Assembly: GCA_965223305.1 (NCBI GenBank)
Contig: CBDCWT010000055.1
Coordinates: 1-60,414 of the forward strand
Reading direction: 5' to 3'
Source of the DNA: CBDCWT01 sp965223305
Lineage (GTDB): Bacteria; Planctomycetota; Planctomycetia; Pirellulales; Pirellulaceae
DNA: 60,414 bases
This document shows, one piece after another, positions 16,246-26,021 of the stretch. The position numbers were made by a program, and so were the translations under genes. The notes under the pieces are model-generated. The model was not told where the DNA came from. It did not search any database and saw nothing but the letters and a program-made list of their open reading frames with translations. The stretch's first letter is position 1. Each line of letters begins with the position of its first letter.

Positions 16246-18174
16246 TCAGCACGAAGAGGTCGACGGTATCATGCCGTCTTCATGCCTCGCCTTGCTGGGA
16301 GAGTCATCTAAGAAGGAACGCATCCACAGTTCCAGTATGGCTAGCCCCCACAGCCGGTGAGAGTGGTTGTGAGTTTTGCGTCGGTGTGTATCGATTAAAT
16401 GGTCCAAGTAATTACCGTTAAAGAGGCCTCGATCTCTAAATGACGAGTCTGACAGCACCTCTAGTAACCAGCCAGACACGATCGGGTCGTCCCGCAACCA
16501 GTTCTTCATGGGCACGCTGTGACCGAGTTTCGGGCGATCGTAGAGGATCTCTCTGGGCACGATCGGTTCCAGCATCTTGCGGTAGAGATACTTCGTATCG
16601 GACCAACCGCGGATTTTCAGCCGCGACGGCACCTGGGCCGAATACTCTGCGAGGCGGTAGTCCATCAATGGCGGTCGGCTCTCGATGCCGGAGACTCGCA
16701 GCAGCCCGAGACGGCGAAGGTAAAAGTCGATCAGTGTACCAAAGTCGCTGTGCAAGCAGCGGCTGAGCAAGTCCTTTCCATCGGCGCCGCGTCCGTGGCG
16801 GACCATCCCCTCGAACATGTTCCCTAGATCACATTGACCAAGAAATTCGGACGTGCCCAGCTTCTCAAGTTCTGAGGCTGTGTAGTACGTGCGCCAGCGA
16901 TGACTCAGGAGCTCTTTTGGAAAGGAAAGGCTGTAGCCGAATCGTTTAAGCATGACGCTCAGGTTGCGTTTGTTATCGCTGTCCGGAATCTGCTGCAAAA
17001 TCGCCATCGCCGGCTTCAAGAGTGGCTTGGGAATGAGGTCCACATAAGACGCCACTTTGTCTGCGACATAGACTGGATGCCCGGCGAAGAGCTCGTCACC
17101 GCCTTCTCCGTTGAATACGTACGAGACGTTGCCTTCGGCTGCCTGTCCCAATAGGAACGTTGCCAGCTCGATGCCAATGTCGCAAAATGGTTCGTCCATG
17201 GCTCCGGCTACCCGCTCGACGGACAGTACTCGTTCCGGTCCATAAGGGACTTCGGTGTAGTTCGCGCCGAAGCGGTCTGCCACAAACTTCGCGTATTGAG
17301 ACTCATCGTACGAACGCCCTTGACATCGAAACGAATAAGTGTCGATCGGGCTGTGCCACAGTTGCGATGTCACTCCGAGAATTGCACTAGAATCTGTGCC
17401 GCCGCTCAACAACACGCCGGGCGCCCGTGTAGCATCCAAACGTATTCGCACTGCGTCCTGCAAGAGGTCCAGGAATTGCTCTTGATACTCGCCGATGCTC
17501 CGTTCACGAGTTTCAGCAAAACTCAGTTGCCAATAACGTCGGCATTGGATTCCCGCGTCGTTCACACAGAGCGTGTGTGCCGGGGGAAGTTTGTTGACAC
17601 CCTGGAAAAGCGTCTCGTCTAACGGGTTGTAGCAGTAGAGCAGGTACTGCAGAACCGCCTGATGATGGATCTGCTTGTCGACCCACCCGGTCGCCATCAA
17701 CGATCGAAGAGACGAAGAAAAGATCAGTCGATCGCCGCGGTCCGCGTAAAACAACGACTCGATACCGAGACGATCGCGCCCCAGCAACAGTCGGTTACGG
17801 CGTCGATCGAACAACGCAAAAGCAAACTTGCCGTTGACATACTCGAGAAAGTCCTCTCCGTATGCGGCATAGAGGTGAACTAGCGCCTCGCCACTGTCGT
17901 TTGTCTGAAACGTCACTTCGGCAGACAAACGCTGCTTGATCTCAGCTAGGTTGTAGATCTTTCCTTCAAAAACAACAGCGATCGACTCATCAGCGTTGAC
18001 GAACGGTTGAGAACCTTCATCGAGTGTCTCGATATCACGCGGAATCGAGCAAAATGCGACTTGATCGCTCACCCAGACCGCTGGAGACTTGCTGCCCGCT
18101 CGAAGAGCTGCAGCGCTTAGCTCGGCGCGAAGTTCAGCTGCGGAACGACTTTTGTCAACGACTCCGAGTATCAT
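16246..18174 (-). CDS. Asparagine-synthase-like protein lacking the catalytic cysteine of the glutaminase domain
   Basis: The product is 642 residues. The C-terminal synthetase domain is intact, with GVLLSGGTDSSAILG as the PP-loop and FNGEGGDELFAGHP. The N-terminal Ntn-hydrolase fold can be followed (FEGKIYNLAEIKQRL, YGEDFLEYVNGKFAFALFD, GRDRLGIESLFYA). However, the protein begins MILGVVDKSR instead of MCGI, and the RHRGPD motif is missing. The start is secure because ATGA overlaps the upstream stop. Loss of Cys2 should abolish glutamine hydrolysis, so the enzyme would use free ammonia, another nucleophile, or a partner subunit. Amidation or adenylation-dependent ligation of an EPS component is inferred. 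Confidence 0.8.
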   Translation of the reverse strand: MILGVVDKSRSAAELRAELSAAALRAGSKSPAVWVSDQVAFCSIPRDIETLDEGSQPFVNADESIAVVFEGKIYNLAEIKQRLSAEVTFQTNDSGEALVHLYAAYGEDFLEYVNGKFAFALFDRRRNRLLLGRDRLGIESLFYADRGDRLIFSSSLRSLMATGWVDKQIHHQAVLQYLLYCYNPLDETLFQGVNKLPPAHTLCVNDAGIQCRRYWQLSFAETRERSIGEYQEQFLDLLQDAVRIRLDATRAPGVLLSGGTDSSAILGVTSQLWHSPIDTYSFRCQGRSYDESQYAKFVADRFGANYTEVPYGPERVLSVERVAGAMDEPFCDIGIELATFLLGQAAEGNVSYVFNGEGGDELFAGHPVYVADKVASYVDLIPKPLLKPAMAILQQIPDSDNKRNLSVMLKRFGYSLSFPKELLSHRWRTYYTASELEKLGTSEFLGQCDLGNMFEGMVRHGRGADGKDLLSRCLHSDFGTLIDFYLRRLGLLRVSGIESRPPLMDYRLAEYSAQVPSRLKIRGWSDTKYLYRKMLEPIVPREILYDRPKLGHSVPMKNWLRDDPIVSGWLLEVLSDSSFRDRGLFNGNYLDHLIDTHRRKTHNHSHRLWGLAILELWMRSFLDDSPSKARHEDGMIPSTSSC

Positions 18175-19403
18175 GCTCGTCCGACCTCAGTTTGCGTGGC
18201 AAGATCAGTACAGGTCGTCTCGCCACGCGCGAGATCGGTGTACCAGCCTTCAAGTCGCCGCGTGTAGGCGCCGATACTATAGTCCTCGGCGGTCACTCGA
18301 GCCTGCTCCGATAACCGACGCATTAACTCGGGTCTTGCCAGCAGCTCTACGATTCTCGTGCTGATTCCCACCGCGTCACCAACCGGTACCAAAAAGCCGT
18401 CGTGGCCGTCGGTGATGATCTCCCGCTGCTCACCAATATCCGAGGCCACTACCGGCCTGCCTTGGGCCAGGGCCTCGAGCAGCTGGACTGATGAAAAGCG
18501 GTCGCTGAGCCAAGGCGCCACGAACAGATCGAACGCCGCCACCGGGATTTCGTCGGCTTCGCTCAACGGCACGAGTCGCAGCTGCTCGGCGATTCCCAGT
18601 TCGTGTGCTTGTTGTTCTAGATCGCTGGCCAGGCTCTCAGCTTCGGCGTTAGCCACGACACTCTTGTCGGGTTGTCGGTGAAAGACAGTTTCCTTGTAAG
18701 CGATGACGAATACGACGTTGGGGTTCATCCGCAGCACGTCTGCTGCAGCACGGAGGAACAGTCGATTCCCGCGCTGCGGCCCAAGCTTTGTAATCGTTCC
18801 CACCACGGCGTCGTTGGGATCGATCTTCCAACGGCACCGCTGTGCCGCCAGTCGCTCGGCGGAGATCGGCGCGAACTTTTCGCGAGGGATCGCGTGGAGG
18901 GCTAATTCGATCTTGTGCGGGTCAACCCGGCGACGGTTGATAAAATAATCCCTCACCATCGGGGACGCGGCGACGGCGCGCGCCGCGACTGGAGCGAGAA
19001 GGCGATCCGCAAGCCCCAGATACCAGGGGTAGGGAAAGTAGACCGCCGTATCATAGTCATGAATGATGCAGGGAACGCCCGTCAGAGCGCTTGCCAGACG
19101 GCCGAAGGTGGACGCCGCATAACAGTGCAGATGCATCACATCGATCTTCTCGCGCCTGATCAGCTGCAAGAAAGTCCAGAGGGTTGCTGGATCGAATTTG
19201 GCCTTATCGAGAATGCGAGGCTCAACGGGGCAATCTCGAAAGACGCGTCGAACCTCATCGGAGGCACGCAGCATACATGGAACAATGTTGTAGCGATCGC
19301 TGAACTGCGGTAACACGTTCCAATAGAGGCGCCCGCCGCCGTGCAATTCGCCGTCGTAGCAGACGTGGTCGATGACCCAGAGTACGTTGATCGGTGACAT
19401 CAT
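18171..19403 (-). CDS. GT4-family glycosyltransferase
   Basis: The product is 410 residues with the start at the ATG 19403, which overlaps the upstream stop as ATGA; a longer frame to 19814 lies inside the neighbouring epimerase gene. The N-terminus reads INVLWVIDHVCYDGELHGGGRLYWNVLP, the acceptor-domain start of GT-B enzymes. The C-terminal half has VGTITKLGPQRGNRLFLRAA, then APWLSDRFSSVQLLEALAQGRPVVASDIGEQ, the nucleotide-sugar binding E-x7-E region of GT4. It would add a sugar to the lipid-linked EPS repeat unit in the cytoplasm. Donor and acceptor are unknown. Confidence 0.85.
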   Translation of the reverse strand: MMSPINVLWVIDHVCYDGELHGGGRLYWNVLPQFSDRYNIVPCMLRASDEVRRVFRDCPVEPRILDKAKFDPATLWTFLQLIRREKIDVMHLHCYAASTFGRLASALTGVPCIIHDYDTAVYFPYPWYLGLADRLLAPVAARAVAASPMVRDYFINRRRVDPHKIELALHAIPREKFAPISAERLAAQRCRWKIDPNDAVVGTITKLGPQRGNRLFLRAAADVLRMNPNVVFVIAYKETVFHRQPDKSVVANAEAESLASDLEQQAHELGIAEQLRLVPLSEADEIPVAAFDLFVAPWLSDRFSSVQLLEALAQGRPVVASDIGEQREIITDGHDGFLVPVGDAVGISTRIVELLARPELMRRLSEQARVTAEDYSIGAYTRRLEGWYTDLARGETTCTDLATQTEVGRA

Positions 19404-20476
19404 GACCTTTGCAGTTCCTTGGTACCTACTCTCGCGGTCTCCACCTTCGCCGCCTGTTGGCGTCGCCTTAGGTAGCCCTGGGCAAAGTACCACTCCGCGG
19501 TATGACCCAGCCCCTCCGCGAGATCGACCTGCGGTGCGTAGGCCAGCTCTTTTCGGGCCCTGTCGCTGGAAAAAGCGCGGTCTTTCAGAAAGAAATCGAG
19601 GCGGCGATGATGCAGTGGGGGATCGACACCCAACGGCGGACAGACGGTCTCGCAAATGGTCGCCGCAGCTTGCAGCGGCCAAAGCGGCCACCTTCCCTCG
19701 TGATACGGTCGCCCGAGCGCCACAGACACGAGACGAACCAGTTCGGCGATCGTCGTGTAACTCGGCCCCGCGAGGATGTAGGTTCGACCCAACGCCTCTC
19801 GTCGCTCGCCACAACGGATGATGCCGTCGACCAAATCGTCAATGTACGTCAAGTGATACTGCACCTGACCGGTACCAAGCATGCGAAAGCAACCCGAATC
19901 GACGGCCTTGAAGAGCTTCAAGAAACGCGTGTCCCCCGGCCCGTAGATCCCTACCGGCCTAAAAATGCTGCCAGGTAGGCCGTTTTCGAATGCCTCTTTG
20001 GCCAGCAGCTCAGCTGCCAGCTTGGTTTCCTGGTAGATGTCTCCCGGATCGAACGGCGTATCCTCATCAGCTGGGATCGACTTGACCTCCCCGTGGACGC
20101 CAACCGTGCTGCAATGAACCACTCGTTCGACATTGCGCTCGCCGGCCGCAACGAGGACATTCCGCGTCCCGTTGACATTGACGTCGTGATAAACGCTGTC
20201 GGGATGTTTGGCCGACCGATAGAGAGCTGCGATGTGGTAGACATAGTGACAGCCCTTAACCGCCTGCGACACATCTCGAGCCTGAACTAGATCCCCCGAA
20301 ACGACGTCAATCCCAGCATCTCTGAGGTGACCGGCAGCAGCGGGATTGCGGACCATGGCCCGCACACGGTAGCCCCGCCGCTTTAGCGCATGGGCAAGAT
20401 GCCCACCGGTAAAGCCAGTGGCTCCAGTCACCAAGACGGACTTTCCCAGGTCTTCAGACAAACGACGAGTCACCAT
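19400..20476 (-). CDS. NAD-dependent epimerase/dehydratase (SDR, HpnA-like)
   Basis: The product is 358 residues from ATG 20476. It has the Rossmann motif VTGATGFTGGHLAHAL, the Ser/Thr of CSTVGVHG and the catalytic YQETK. The sequence resembles the hopanoid-associated sugar epimerase HpnA and related extended SDRs, including SIFRPVGIYGPGD. The long C-terminal region (PLGVDPPLHHRRLDFFLKDRAFSSDRARKELAY) is typical of that group. In this locus it may act on a nucleotide sugar. The start overlaps the end of the GlpD-like gene by 23 bases, so it is coupled to it. Confidence 0.82.
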   Translation of the reverse strand: MVTRRLSEDLGKSVLVTGATGFTGGHLAHALKRRGYRVRAMVRNPAAAGHLRDAGIDVVSGDLVQARDVSQAVKGCHYVYHIAALYRSAKHPDSVYHDVNVNGTRNVLVAAGERNVERVVHCSTVGVHGEVKSIPADEDTPFDPGDIYQETKLAAELLAKEAFENGLPGSIFRPVGIYGPGDTRFLKLFKAVDSGCFRMLGTGQVQYHLTYIDDLVDGIIRCGERREALGRTYILAGPSYTTIAELVRLVSVALGRPYHEGRWPLWPLQAAATICETVCPPLGVDPPLHHRRLDFFLKDRAFSSDRARKELAYAPQVDLAEGLGHTAEWYFAQGYLRRRQQAAKVETARVGTKELQRS

Positions 20477-21864
20477 TCCGAGCCAGCACGTCCACAAGCG
20501 TCGCTTCAACTGTAGCTTTCAAATCTGGATCACTGCCCCAGTTTGTGCGCCGATAGAGCAGATCTTCCTGATGCAACACTGCTTCAGTATCGACCAGCTG
20601 GCAAAGCTCCCTCCTGAGACCAGCCACCGCCGCTGCGGACCAACTCTGAAAATCAGCAATCCGCAGTGCACCGTCACAAGACGGGGATCGCGGAAAGTCC
20701 CCCCAACTGCGCGGATGGGCGGAGCTAACTGCTCGCACGGCTCGCTCCGCGACCGCCCGGGCAGTGGTGTACTTGATCCCGCACAGACTGACCAGCCCCC
20801 GGGGACCCGAGCGGTGCCAATGCTTGTGGATCACAGGACGTTTAGTAAGTTCCTTCGATCCCGGCCGTATCGTGGGAAGGAAGCCTGCGTAGACCCGAAC
20901 GACATCTTCGAGCTGGAACTTCCTGCCTCGAATCGTCGAGTTCAGTTCAGCAATGAACGTCTGCAGTTGCTCCTCGCTGGGCCGAGGCAAAGCCGATCCT
21001 CCCGACCAAGGGAGATGGACCGTTCCGGCCAAGAGCTTTCCATGCCAGGGAACCAAGAAGTAAGTCTGGCGGTGCAGCTCCGAGGACTCGATAGCCAACG
21101 CCGCTGCAGCCGTCGGCTCACAGTCAAACAGAACGTTGAAGGCCAATGATGGATGGAACAGACTCGGCAGATCGCGATCAAACGACTCGGCAACCTGGCG
21201 CGACCAGGGGCCAGCGCAGTTGACGACCACCGGTGCGCGAAATTCGTAGGCCTCGCCGCTCTCCTCATCACGAGCAACGACACCGGCCGCGCGACCGTTG
21301 TCGCAAATTAGACTCCTAGCTGCCACGTAGTTGAGCGCCGTGGCTCCGGGCGCCGCAGGCCCAGTGCAAGATGTCGATCAACACTCGTTGGGAGTGTGTC
21401 ATCTGCGCGTCGTACCACAAACCACCCCCCTGGAGCCCGGATCGTTCGGCCTCTGGGAACATCTCAACGGTGCGCCGTGCGTCGAGAATCCCACCGACCG
21501 GTAGGTGCAGCTGTTCGTGCACTCCGTGGTTGCGGTCCCACGACAAACGGTCGTTCAGCGCCAAGGCGGTCCGCATGGCTGCTGGCCGCCTCAGACCACG
21601 ACCATACAAGGGCATCATACAGGCAAGCGGTTTAATCAACTCTGGGAAATGCCGGCAATACCAGCGCCGCTCGCATACCGACTCGCGAAACCTTGTGAGG
21701 TCGCAGGTCTGCAAGTAACGGAGGCCGCCGTGCAAAATCCGTAACGAGTTCCAGCTGGTCGCACCCCCGAAGTCCCCTCGCTCGAGAAGCACTCCCCGCA
21801 GCCCACGGCGAGCCGCTTCCAACAGCACGCAGGCGCCGTAGATACCGCCGCCGACGACAATCAT
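20454..21864 (-). pseudogene. GlpD-like FAD-dependent oxidoreductase, split by one frameshift
   Basis: Two overlapping frames make one protein of about 470 residues. The N-terminal half (21316-21864) has the dinucleotide motif VVGGGIYGACVLLEAARRG and LERGDFGGATSWNS, as in glycerol-3-phosphate dehydrogenases. The C-terminal half (20454-21326) has VVNCAGPWSRQVAE, LVPWHGKLLAGTVH and a GlpD-type LCGIKYTTARAVAERAV end. They join perfectly if one G is removed from plus-strand 21348-21350 (giving ALNYVAARSLI). The N-terminus may also be shortened: an ATGA-type start at the upstream stop lies in another frame a few codons upstream. This is probably an intact gene with a sequence error. It may oxidise a glycerol-phosphate-like or sugar substrate for the EPS; the substrate is unknown. 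Confidence 0.75.
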
Positions 21865-21906
21865 GTCATAGCGTTCCCGGGCGGCGACCTGGGGATTGCG
21901 CCTCGA

Positions 21907-23798
21907 TCATACTCGCCACCGCCTTCGCCAATCCTGAAAGACGAGCAGCGGCCAGAGCACGTGACTGTGGTTTGCCTGGCCGGCCAGGTGTTCGCGCTTT
22001 AGGCGATCGACGGTTGCCACATTGAACAGCCCCTCAGAGCTCAGATGGGAGGGACATAGCAACTCCTCCATCAGCGGCCGAAACGTCGTCTTCAGCCAGT
22101 GCTTCATCGGGATACTGAATCCTTCTTTGCGACGATAGACGCAATCGTGTGGCAAGTACTTGCTGGCCACTTTCTTCAATAGCACTTTTGTCTGGCCGGA
22201 GCCAACCTTGAGCCGAGCGGGCATCTGGAAAGCAAGTTCGACAAGTTCGTGATCGAGAAAGGGGACGCGAGTCTCCAGCGAACAGGCCATCGACATACGA
22301 TCGACTTTGACCCAAGCAGTTATCGCAGAGGTAGCTCTTAACATCGACGTAGAGACTGCGATCTAGCCAGTGACGCGATCCGGCATCCGCCTGCAAACGC
22401 AGGATGTGGTCAGCAACCGACGTTTGCATCCCCTGGCGAGCATCCGGCGTAAACAACTCGTGTTGGAGCCGCTCTCCCGCAAAGAGCCGCCAGCGGGCGT
22501 GAGACAGCTCGGCACTATGTTCCAGCCCTTCTACAAATCGCTTGGCCTTGTTCACCAGCCCCTTCTTCTGAGGGCTTGGCTTCCAGCTATCGATCAGCGG
22601 CTCCACCAGGTGGTGCCGTAAGGGTGCCGGAACTTTGGACCAAAGCCGTGCTTTGGCCTGTGCCAGATAGGTCTCGTAACCACCGAATAATTCGTCGCCA
22701 CCGTCCCCGGAGAGTACGACGGTTACATCTTGCCGGGCTAGCCCGGGAGACTAGGTAAGTAGGAAAGACCGAAACATCGCCGATCGGGTCATCCATGTAC
22801 TCCATCAGTTGGTCAAACCACTCGACTGCCCGCGGTTGGATCACCTCGTCGCGATGGTCGACATCCAGGTGCTGAGCCACACGACGCGCCCACTCCAGCT
22901 CGTTGTAGGTTGGATCGTCGAAGCCGATACTGAAGGTGCGTGCACGCTCCATCGCCGACACAATCAAAGAACTATCGACACCACCGGAAAGAAATGCACC
23001 GAGCGGTACATCGCTGACGAGCTGCCGCGTCACACACTCCTTCAGTTTCGCGTCGACTGCCTCAACCCATTCGTCGTCTGACTTCGGCAACCCGTTGCCG
23101 TGGCCGTTCGCCCCGGGATGCGGGATGTCCCACCAGGTTTGTTTTCTTGCCGCGCGGGAACGCAAGTCCAAGTCGAGCAACTCACCAGGCAGCAGCTTCG
23201 CAATCGACTGGAACAGCGTTCGGGAGCCCGGCACATATTCCCAGGCCAAGAACTGCCGCAGCGCTTCTAGATCTAAGTCCCGTGCGATCTTCCCAGTCGC
23301 CAGCAGCGTCTTGATTTCTGAGCCGAACAGCAAGTGTTCCTGGTTCAAGGAGTAAAATAGTGGTTTGATTCCGAGCCGATCTCGCACCAGGACGAGGCGA
23401 TGTTGCCTGAGGTCATACAAGGCAATCGCAAACATCCCGTTCAGGTGACGGGGAAACTCAACTCCATGCTCCTCCCAAAGATGCGCGATGACTTCTCCGT
23501 CCGCAGCGGTTCGAAAATGATGGCCCTTTGCCGTAAGTTCCGAGCGGAGCTCTCGAAAGTTGTAGATCTCGCCATTGAAGACGACCCAAATCGTGTCATC
23601 TTCGTTGACGAGTGGTTGTTGGCCACCGGCGAGATCGATGATTGAGAGCCGGCGCATCCCCAGGCCGACGCGTCCATTGACACGAACTCCCATCTCGTCG
23701 GGTCCACGGTGGCGGATCACATCGCACATCGAGCGGAGGAGAGTGCCATCAGGCCGCAAGCCGTCGCCGAGTTCCGCGATTCCTGCAATGCCACACAT
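21907..23798 (-). pseudogene. asnB: Glutamine-hydrolysing asparagine-synthase-type amidotransferase, split by two frameshifts
   Basis: Three frames together form an about 629-residue AsnB-type protein. The start is ATG 23798, giving MCGIAG with Cys2 in place; it stands four bases after the upstream stop. RHRGPDE, NGEIYNFRELR and PLGAFLSGGVDSSLIVS are present in the first frame. The second frame continues as LARQDVTVVLSGDGGDELFGG and the third as VKVDRMSMACSLETRVPFLDHE. Removing one base at plus-strand 22742-22747 (CCCGGG) and one at 22311-22313 (CCC) restores the whole. Both breaks are single G/C insertions, so the gene is probably functional in the cell. It resembles the amidotransferases of exosortase-type EPS loci. 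Confidence 0.85.
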
Positions 23799-23802
23799 AT
23801 AA

Positions 23803-25083
23803 CTAAGACGCACCAATACGTGATTCTGAAACCGGAGTCTCGCCGACTTCGGCTGCCGCGGTTTCTGGTACTCCAGCTGGAACAGCATCTGGCAAGCCCG
23901 ATATAAGCTGGAGAAGCCGCTGGACTTTCGTTTCATACACGCTTCTGGAGTACTTCTCTTCGTAGAGTCGTCTGGCAGAATCAGCCAGCCGCGCCCGCAA
24001 TTCGGGGTCGCGCCAGGCGGTCAAGATTCCGATCGCCATCGACTTTGGTTCTGGCTCAACCAGAAAGCAGACATCATCATCCAAAACCTGGGTGTGGGAC
24101 GGGATGCGGGTGGCAACCAGCGGAGTGCCGCTCGCCAACAATTCGTAGACCTTGAGCGGCGTGTTCGTGCCTTCGACTCGCGGTGAAACGGCAAGGGAGG
24201 CTCTTTTCAGGAGCTGCCTGGCTTGTTGGGGCGGCACACGCCCCAAGAAGCGGCACGCGTCCAGACATCCAAGTTGCCTCGCCAGTTCCTGCATCTCGGC
24301 AACTTGCTGTGGTGTACCGCCTGCCAGCACCATGACTGCTGTCGGTATCTGTAGTTGGACTTCGTGAAACGCCCGTAGCAGCAGGTCTAGGCCCTGGTAC
24401 GGTTCGAACGTCCCCGCGTACAACAGAGAGGGGACGCCAGCTTTCAATGCCTCGTCAGCTGGGACCGCTGTACTCGATCGGTCGGCCCGCAGGCGGACCT
24501 CCTCGAATATCGAGTTCTCGATCAGAAAGTGTCGCCGAGGATCCGGCATCAGCGACAGCGCGTATCGCTCCAACTCAGGGCAGATCGTAATCACTGCATC
24601 GGAGTCGGCAAGGCACTTGGTCTCGAGCCAGGCGAACGCCTTGATCAGGGCCTGCGAGTTACTGAACTTGAAATTCGTTAGTTGCTGCGGCAAGCTCGAG
24701 TGCATATCGTAGACAAGCTTGAACCTGAAAATCGGTTTCAAGAAACAACAAAAGAACACACTCTCTTCGTGAGCGTGCACGAAATCGTATTTTGTTCGTA
24801 GTAGCAGCGCGACCGTCCACAGCACCATAAAGATGTCCAAGAACGCCTTCAGGATCGAGGGGCCGACTTTGACCGGTCCGAGGAACCAGAAATCTGGAAT
24901 TCGAATCACCCGCACGCCCGGAATCTCGACATCTTGCCCTTGGCCGTACGTTAATAGGTCGACCTCGACTCCCGCTTCAGCTGTCACCAACGTACGGTAG
25001 TAGACGCTGAACGGTGTCCCCCGCGGCGAAAAGAAAGGCTGCGGAGCGATGACCAGCGCTTTCAACTTGTCAGTTCGCTTCAT
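23803..25083 (-). CDS. GT4-family glycosyltransferase
   Basis: The 426-residue protein begins KALVIAPQPFFSPRGTPFSVYYR, a glycine/proline loop common in GT-B enzymes of exopolysaccharide loci. LVYDMHSSLPQQL lies in the acceptor half. The GT4 donor half has LLYAGTFEPYQGLDLLLRAF and SPRVEGTNTPLKVYELLASGTPLVATRIPSH. The C-terminal 35 residues are Ala/Val/Glu-rich and probably disordered. Its ATG overlaps the stop of the PHP-like gene (ATGA) and it is followed within five bases by the AsnB gene, so all three are co-translated. The enzyme adds one sugar to the EPS repeat unit; specificity is unknown. Confidence 0.85.
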   Translation of the reverse strand: MKRTDKLKALVIAPQPFFSPRGTPFSVYYRTLVTAEAGVEVDLLTYGQGQDVEIPGVRVIRIPDFWFLGPVKVGPSILKAFLDIFMVLWTVALLLRTKYDFVHAHEESVFFCCFLKPIFRFKLVYDMHSSLPQQLTNFKFSNSQALIKAFAWLETKCLADSDAVITICPELERYALSLMPDPRRHFLIENSIFEEVRLRADRSSTAVPADEALKAGVPSLLYAGTFEPYQGLDLLLRAFHEVQLQIPTAVMVLAGGTPQQVAEMQELARQLGCLDACRFLGRVPPQQARQLLKRASLAVSPRVEGTNTPLKVYELLASGTPLVATRIPSHTQVLDDDVCFLVEPEPKSMAIGILTAWRDPELRARLADSARRLYEEKYSRSVYETKVQRLLQLISGLPDAVPAGVPETAAAEVGETPVSESRIGAS

Positions 25084-26015
25084 AAATGCAGTTTTCGGGC
25101 CTGCATCAGGACTTGATCACGAACGAACCTCGTGAGGCCTGCTCGTGAGCCACAAATCGGAGGTTGATCCCAACTCTCCGCAAGTTGCTCCCTGATCGAC
25201 TGGGCTGGACTCGTGCTGTCAAATGCGCCCTCGATGAGGAAACCATATTCACAAGGACTATAGACGTGACGGGAAGTGGGCAACGGGTCCGAGCCGGGCA
25301 AAATCCGCATCCCAACCTCCCGCGCCAACGAGAACATCAACGGCTGGGGATAGAGCTGAGCGCGGCCGCTCTGATCGCCGATGAACAGCTCCGACTCCTG
25401 CGGACTATAGGCGTGGGACAAGATTGTCTTCTTCACTGCCGAGCCCCGACGAAACCACCATTTGCCAAATCCCCAGGGCAACACCACCGTTGCCGACGAC
25501 TCGAAGGCAGCTGCGAGTGACTCGTCGAGCGACATGCGGTCGGGAAAACGATCACTGCAACCCAGCGCCAGCACTTCGATGCCCTCGGCACTTACTATCT
25601 GCCGGCCGGCAACCAGACACAGGTGAACGTCGCCACGATCTGCGATCAGAGAATAGGCTTCGTCAGTACTGTGGATGCTCCATTCTTCCAGAGCACCGCT
25701 CTCGTCAGCGTCGGATAAAACTTGGAATGTGTCTTGTCCGAGCTTGTCGGCGAGTAACAGGCACGCCAACGGAGCTTCGTGCAACTGCTCTTGGGAGCCG
25801 ATCTTGCCACAGTTGCGGATAGCGCTGTCCAAAAAGGCAGGCAAGTAGAAACAAGTGTGATAGTGGACGTGCGCATCAACGAGCACGACTCGATCGCGGC
25901 GGCTGCCGCGTTCGGCCGCCGACCGCTGGTCCTGCGTCGTTAGGCCAGATGGTGATGCTAAGATATCTCGTGACGACGTCATGAGCTGTCCGGATTTGCG
26001 ATGTTCATGAATCAT
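25080..26015 (-). CDS. PHP/amidohydrolase-like metal-binding protein
   Basis: The 311-residue protein has VLVDAHVHYHTCFYLPAFLDSA near residues 45-65, the H-x-H pattern that opens PHP and amidohydrolase metal sites. LVAGRQIVSAEGIEVLALGCSDR resembles the part of PHP proteins where secondary metal ligands occur. LPWGFGKWW, FIGDQSGRA and RILPGSDPLP follow and may supply late acidic ligands. The first 40 residues are low-complexity. PHP proteins include protein-tyrosine phosphatases of Wzb/CpsB type and histidinol phosphatases, so a phosphatase opposing the BY-kinase is possible, though unproven. It overlaps the next gene as ATGA. Confidence 0.55.
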   Translation of the reverse strand: MIHEHRKSGQLMTSSRDILASPSGLTTQDQRSAAERGSRRDRVVLVDAHVHYHTCFYLPAFLDSAIRNCGKIGSQEQLHEAPLACLLLADKLGQDTFQVLSDADESGALEEWSIHSTDEAYSLIADRGDVHLCLVAGRQIVSAEGIEVLALGCSDRFPDRMSLDESLAAAFESSATVVLPWGFGKWWFRRGSAVKKTILSHAYSPQESELFIGDQSGRAQLYPQPLMFSLAREVGMRILPGSDPLPTSRHVYSPCEYGFLIEGAFDSTSPAQSIREQLAESWDQPPICGSRAGLTRFVRDQVLMQARKLHL

Positions 26016-26021
26016 GCTGAC

